DNA of 64,000 nucleotides from Pelotomaculum schinkii (GTDB taxonomy: Bacteria; Bacillota; Desulfotomaculia; Desulfotomaculales; Pelotomaculaceae), in contig NZ_QFGA01000001.1 in the NCBI RefSeq assembly GCF_004369205.1, positions 1,426,001 to 1,490,000 of the forward strand, read 5' to 3'. How positions within the stretch are numbered: position 1 is the stretch's first letter; every line of letters starts with the position of its first letter. A model generated the notes under the pieces. The model searched no databases. It saw only the letters and a list, made by a program, of their open reading frames with translations, and was not told where the DNA came from. Shown piece by piece: positions 60,877 through 64,000 of the stretch. A program made the position numbers and the translations under genes.

Positions 60877-63321
60877 TTAACCTCCACTTTTTACGCCGAC
60901 TTGCCAGGTCCGGTATCGTGTAACGACCGGGACAGCTTTACAATCCACCGACCTGTGATCACGGCAGGACTCGCTCCATGCCCGCATCCAGACCCAGTCA
61001 GGCAAAATATCTTCGTAAGCTTCTCCCGGCCCGTCATATTGCTCGACCCGCTCGAGTATATCGACATATTGCTCTTCGACGAGGGCCTGCGTTTTATCGT
61101 CCGGGAAATCATAAGTGTAAACTTTTTCAAGAACAACCGGCGGTTCTATGACAAACACGATCCGCGTCTGAACCGGCAGAAACCTCTGGATCAGACCCTT
61201 GACAAGTTCCTGCCCCCGGGTGATCAGCTCCGCGTCCAGTGTATCAGGGGTCAGATATACACCCACCGTATCCCGCGCACACCATGCATCATGATTGATA
61301 ACCGCCCGGCCGGCGCTACGCGCCCGGGTGTCATAAGTGTAGTGCACACGATTGTTGAAGGCTTCTTTCTGCAAGTGAACATGAGCCAGCATTTCGGCGT
61401 TGCGCGTGTCAACAGTACACGATTGAAAAGGATATCCCCTGCCTTGAGATTGACCTGCAATACGAAAATAACCCCGGCGCTGAGACCGCCAGAAGACGCG
61501 CAGCCGCCCGTTTGCGTCCACCAGAGCCGTCGGCTCCTTGTCCGCCGCGGGATGGTCAGTGACCCGGCCTCTTTTTCCCCATTTCTTCCCGTTGAAAGTT
61601 TTGCTCCAAATTTGCCACCCTTCTTGAGCGTCCCGGGCCTGCCAGAACAGCCATATATTGTTCCCCTGGACAACCGCTGCAGGTGATTCATCATGCGGCC
61701 CGTCTGTGCCGGCATCTTCCCTGTCGATCCATTCATGGCCGTCGAAAGTCCGGCAGCGCAACCGGCGGGAAAGCCCCTGTTCGCTATAGTCATCTTCACA
61801 GTAAAAGAGCCACAGAGTATTACTATTGTCGACAACGGCGGCGGGGGCCCAATGACGGAAGCCGGCAGTGGTTATTCTCCCGGGCGGTCCCCATTGGCCG
61901 TCTTTATGAACCCTGGCCCAGATGTCGGTCGGACCGCGACGGTTCGACTGCCAGAACACCCACACCTGGTCCTCTAATGTAACCGCAGCCGGATTGGAGT
62001 CATCCCCGGGATGCAGCGACAGGTTCCGGGCAGGGCAGACAGCAGCTTTGTCCGGTGATTCCTTACCAATAGCATCGGGTAACAGATTCGCTGTGCACCA
62101 GACCTCGCGTTTCTCCGGTTGACCGGATTCACAGAACAGCCACAGCTCCTTACCGGCCAATATCACCGACGGGGCTCCAAGGCTTTGCAGGAGGCTGCCG
62201 GAGTCATCCTGCGGGCAAAGATCTATCCGGCGCGGAGCAGCGCCGGGGACATCAAGGTTTTGACACCAGAGGCTGCGTCCGCTGCTTTGGCCGGCATGCC
62301 AGAACAGCCATGAATTGCCGGCGGCGTCCTTCACGCAGGCAGGACGTCCGTCATAATTTTCTGCCATGGAGTGCTGCACGGGCGTTAACCATGCTGTACC
62401 CGCCTTGTTGCGTGAGATTTCCCAGATGTCCCACAGATGAAGGGTTTCAGGCGCATTACTCAGGCAAACATTGTGAACAAACTCCTTGATGCGGCAGTCC
62501 CATCCGGTGACGCGATTTACCAGGGCCTGGATATTGGGGAGGGTGCCGACTGTCCGGTACAACTCCGGAGCGAACAGGATCTCCATGCGCTGCGAGATCT
62601 CGTCCTGGGTCAGGTCCAGATCCCAGCCGATCCATCCGGCCAGATGAGGCAAGAGGTCGGCGCGTGTCTGCAGCACATCGTGAAGGCCGCGCAAGCCCTC
62701 GGCCCGGCTCCGGAAATAGTCCAGAGCAGCCCCGAAGACTTCGAGAAATTGGCGCAGCTGCCCCCGCCCCCTCCCGGCAGGCGCCGGTTCATCATAGGCG
62801 CGGTGTACTCCGGGAAGAAGCCGGTAAAGCTGATCCGCAAAGCCGTGGCTCACGCTGGCCGTCGCAGATGCGCGTGCAACCGGTTTGGCAGACAGGCCGT
62901 CGCCGACAAAAAGGGTGTAGTAATAACAGACCCCTGCGGCATGCTCTATTGTATTGAGGCAGCCGGACAGGCTTTTCTTTATGTAGTGTTCTGCGACCCC
63001 TTGATCCGCTACCTTGAAAGAGTAGGCACAGCCGCCGCTGTCAGGGTCTTCCCCCTCAACAAGAACCCCGCTGCCGTCGGGGGCCAGAACCGCGTTAAGC
63101 CGATATGTCTGCGGAACTTTGGGCGGGATTTGATTCTGGCCGGGATCCACAGGAACGCGCATGTCGAGCACCGGCACGCCGTCTTCCGGACCGACAGGAT
63201 ATCTTCGCTCGCGCCGGAGCAGTCTGAACCGTGTGGACTGTTGCCCGGACGCCCTCCAGGCCCATTCCAGATCGATGCGCTGTCTGCCCAGGTGTGACCT
63301 GGCCTGCAGTTCAACGTCCAC
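60877..63321 (-). CDS. tail protein I-like baseplate protein with inserted beta-propeller
   Basis: An 814-residue protein. Residues about 165-300 show the phage tail protein I/TIGR02242-type domain: LYRLLPGVHRAYDE, LRQFLEVFGAALDYFRSRAE, ADLLPHLAGWIGWDLDL, LYRTVGTLPNIQALVNRVTG. Residues about 310-640 hold propeller repeats (NSWLFWHAGQSS, ELWLFCESGQPE, QVWVFWQSNRRGPTDIWARV, TLWLFYCEDDYSE, NIWLFWQARDAQE, RLRVFWRSQRRG). The C-terminus (FLPVQTRIVFVIEPPVVLEK) is again tail-like. GTG start follows AGGAGGTCAGA. It overlaps the baseplate J gene by 11 bases. Confidence 0.82.
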   Translation of the reverse strand: MDVELQARSHLGRQRIDLEWAWRASGQQSTRFRLLRRERRYPVGPEDGVPVLDMRVPVDPGQNQIPPKVPQTYRLNAVLAPDGSGVLVEGEDPDSGGCAYSFKVADQGVAEHYIKKSLSGCLNTIEHAAGVCYYYTLFVGDGLSAKPVARASATASVSHGFADQLYRLLPGVHRAYDEPAPAGRGRGQLRQFLEVFGAALDYFRSRAEGLRGLHDVLQTRADLLPHLAGWIGWDLDLTQDEISQRMEILFAPELYRTVGTLPNIQALVNRVTGWDCRIKEFVHNVCLSNAPETLHLWDIWEISRNKAGTAWLTPVQHSMAENYDGRPACVKDAAGNSWLFWHAGQSSGRSLWCQNLDVPGAAPRRIDLCPQDDSGSLLQSLGAPSVILAGKELWLFCESGQPEKREVWCTANLLPDAIGKESPDKAAVCPARNLSLHPGDDSNPAAVTLEDQVWVFWQSNRRGPTDIWARVHKDGQWGPPGRITTAGFRHWAPAAVVDNSNTLWLFYCEDDYSEQGLSRRLRCRTFDGHEWIDREDAGTDGPHDESPAAVVQGNNIWLFWQARDAQEGWQIWSKTFNGKKWGKRGRVTDHPAADKEPTALVDANGRLRVFWRSQRRGYFRIAGQSQGRGYPFQSCTVDTRNAEMLAHVHLQKEAFNNRVHYTYDTRARSAGRAVINHDAWCARDTVGVYLTPDTLDAELITRGQELVKGLIQRFLPVQTRIVFVIEPPVVLEKVYTYDFPDDKTQALVEEQYVDILERVEQYDGPGEAYEDILPDWVWMRAWSESCRDHRSVDCKAVPVVTRYRTWQVGVKSGG

Positions 63322-64000
63322 TCTGACCTCCTGTTACACTTTTAAAATTGATACCGGACAAATATGGTATCTCGTTCCAATCGAAACGCAGCACACCCCA
63401 AACAGGTTTCGGATCCAATCCTTCCGGGGGAGGCGTAACCCGTTCGAATCCGGAGATGGTAACGCCTTCAACGCCCTCAATGGCTTCAATAACCTCATAC
63501 ACCTTGCTGACGTACAGTACCCGGGCAAAATCAACGTTTTCAAAGGCAAGCAAACGGTTTACAGCGTCTTCTACCCGTTGGCGGACGGAATCTCTGAAAT
63601 ATTGCGGCTTAATGAACAAATCTCCTTCGATCATTACATCCACATATACCGGATCTTTCACTTCGATGATCGTGGTGAGCATTCTCTTATCTTCAAAGTA
63701 AAGCCGCAAGTCTTCTTTAAGGGTATCGCTGGGCTTGCCGCCCCCGGCCGGGGCGACATACAACTCCACCGTGTTCCAGTTGGCGGCCTGCGCCCTTACC
63801 TTTGCCACTCCGAAATCCCTGGCATAGGCCTCATAGTCCTCTCCAGTGACCGCCCGGCTGCGGGCTCGAAACAGTTGAGGCCCCCGCAGGACTGCCTGGG
63901 CGCAATCCTCACGCTCCATACCTCCGGACGAGGCATTGGGGTTGAAGACCAACTGCAGGTTGGAGCCGGGGTCTCCGATCGCACTCACCTTGAAAATGGA
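63311..64000 (-). CDS. baseplate J-like/putative baseplate assembly protein (5' end beyond window)
   Basis: The C-terminal 229 codons are visible; the frame is open to the right edge (IFKVSAIGDPGSN precedes the GTG at 63988), so the gene is 5'-truncated by the window. Signatures: RAVTGEDYEAYARDFGVAKV, ELYVAPAGGGKPSD, VYVDVMIEGDLFIKP, LAFENVDFARVLYVSKVYEV, as in baseplate J and TIGR02243 proteins. These form the wedge of contractile tails and injection systems. It precedes the tail protein I-like gene, the standard order. Confidence 0.85.
   Translation of the reverse strand, partial: SIFKVSAIGDPGSNLQLVFNPNASSGGMEREDCAQAVLRGPQLFRARSRAVTGEDYEAYARDFGVAKVRAQAANWNTVELYVAPAGGGKPSDTLKEDLRLYFEDKRMLTTIIEVKDPVYVDVMIEGDLFIKPQYFRDSVRQRVEDAVNRLLAFENVDFARVLYVSKVYEVIEAIEGVEGVTISGFERVTPPPEGLDPKPVWGVLRFDWNEIPYLSGINFKSVTGGQSGR

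Noticed and set aside
62437-63297. 286-codon plus-strand ORF
   Set aside because: Shadow of the tail protein I-like gene; no ribosome site.
1-64000. tRNA, rRNA or CRISPR arrays
   Set aside because: No cloverleaf-like genes, rRNA segments or regularly spaced direct repeats were found on reading; the dispersed repeats are not regularly spaced.

Overview
The window looks like a chromosomal segment of an anaerobic, endospore-forming Firmicute, most like the Desulfotomaculum/Pelotomaculum group. Indications are sporulation genes (ytfI/ytfJ type, a complete spoVA-type operon), strong purine-rich ribosome binding sites with frequent TTG and GTG starts, S-layer homology (SLH) proteins, a pyruvate formate-lyase pair, an aldehyde:ferredoxin oxidoreductase, and heavy B12 investment. 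This placement is inferred from gene content only. No rRNA, tRNA or CRISPR array was seen. Genes at both window edges are cut.

Layout. 0-5 kb: partial alpha/beta hydrolase, an ECF sigma/anti-sigma pair leading into ytfI-ytfJ, a hicAB toxin-antitoxin pair and an orphan solute-binding protein carrying a stalk domain. 5-11.4 kb: peptide/nickel-type ABC importer (binding protein, two permeases, fused ATPases) ending in an FmdE-family protein. 11.7-24 kb: the B12 region. A cobalamin riboswitch precedes a long leftward operon: an SLH-anchored protein with the domain order of animal intrinsic factor/transcobalamin (alpha/alpha barrel then DUF4430), a membrane-tethered DUF4430 protein, an ECF transporter (T, fused A-A, S), a repeat protein and a tandem nitrilase. 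A second riboswitch precedes the corrinoid adenosyltransferase. 24-27.6 kb: Fur box, DtxR-type regulator, feoA, feoB and a small Cys-rich membrane protein. 27.7-29.5 kb: third cobalamin riboswitch before an exported cobaltochelatase. 29.5-38.6 kb: IS and toxin-antitoxin remnants, Cu/Zn superoxide dismutase, tungsten-type AOR with its ferredoxin, transaldolase-like gene and transketolase, and a 0.9 kb gene-poor gap. 38.6-41.2 kb: exported SLH and beta-propeller proteins. 41.4-45.4 kb: spoVA operon with YhcN/YlaJ, DUF421 and two DUF1657 genes, the composition of the spore heat-resistance spoVA-2mob type. 45.4-51 kb: GIY-YIG protein, TcdA, metallo-beta-lactamase, pflA-pflB. 51.8-55 kb: oxidative-damage genes: fused MsrAB, a peroxiredoxin whose catalytic cysteine codon is UGA (predicted selenoprotein), and an AhpD-like protein. 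57.9-64 kb: tail/contractile-injection-type baseplate genes with beta-propellers, running off the right edge.

Working together: the strongest system is the B12 set. Three riboswitches within 6 kb would turn on, at low cobalamin, surface capture and ECF import, adenosylation of the corrinoid, and extracytoplasmic cobalt insertion into sirohydrochlorin. Iron uptake (Fur box/feo) lies between them. A second highlight is the UGA-containing peroxiredoxin with a hairpin just after the UGA. Two families of dispersed palindromic repeats recur in intergenic spaces, and several gene fragments (IS3 transposase, YafQ-like toxin, PEP-synthase-like, SodC C-terminus) mark decay.
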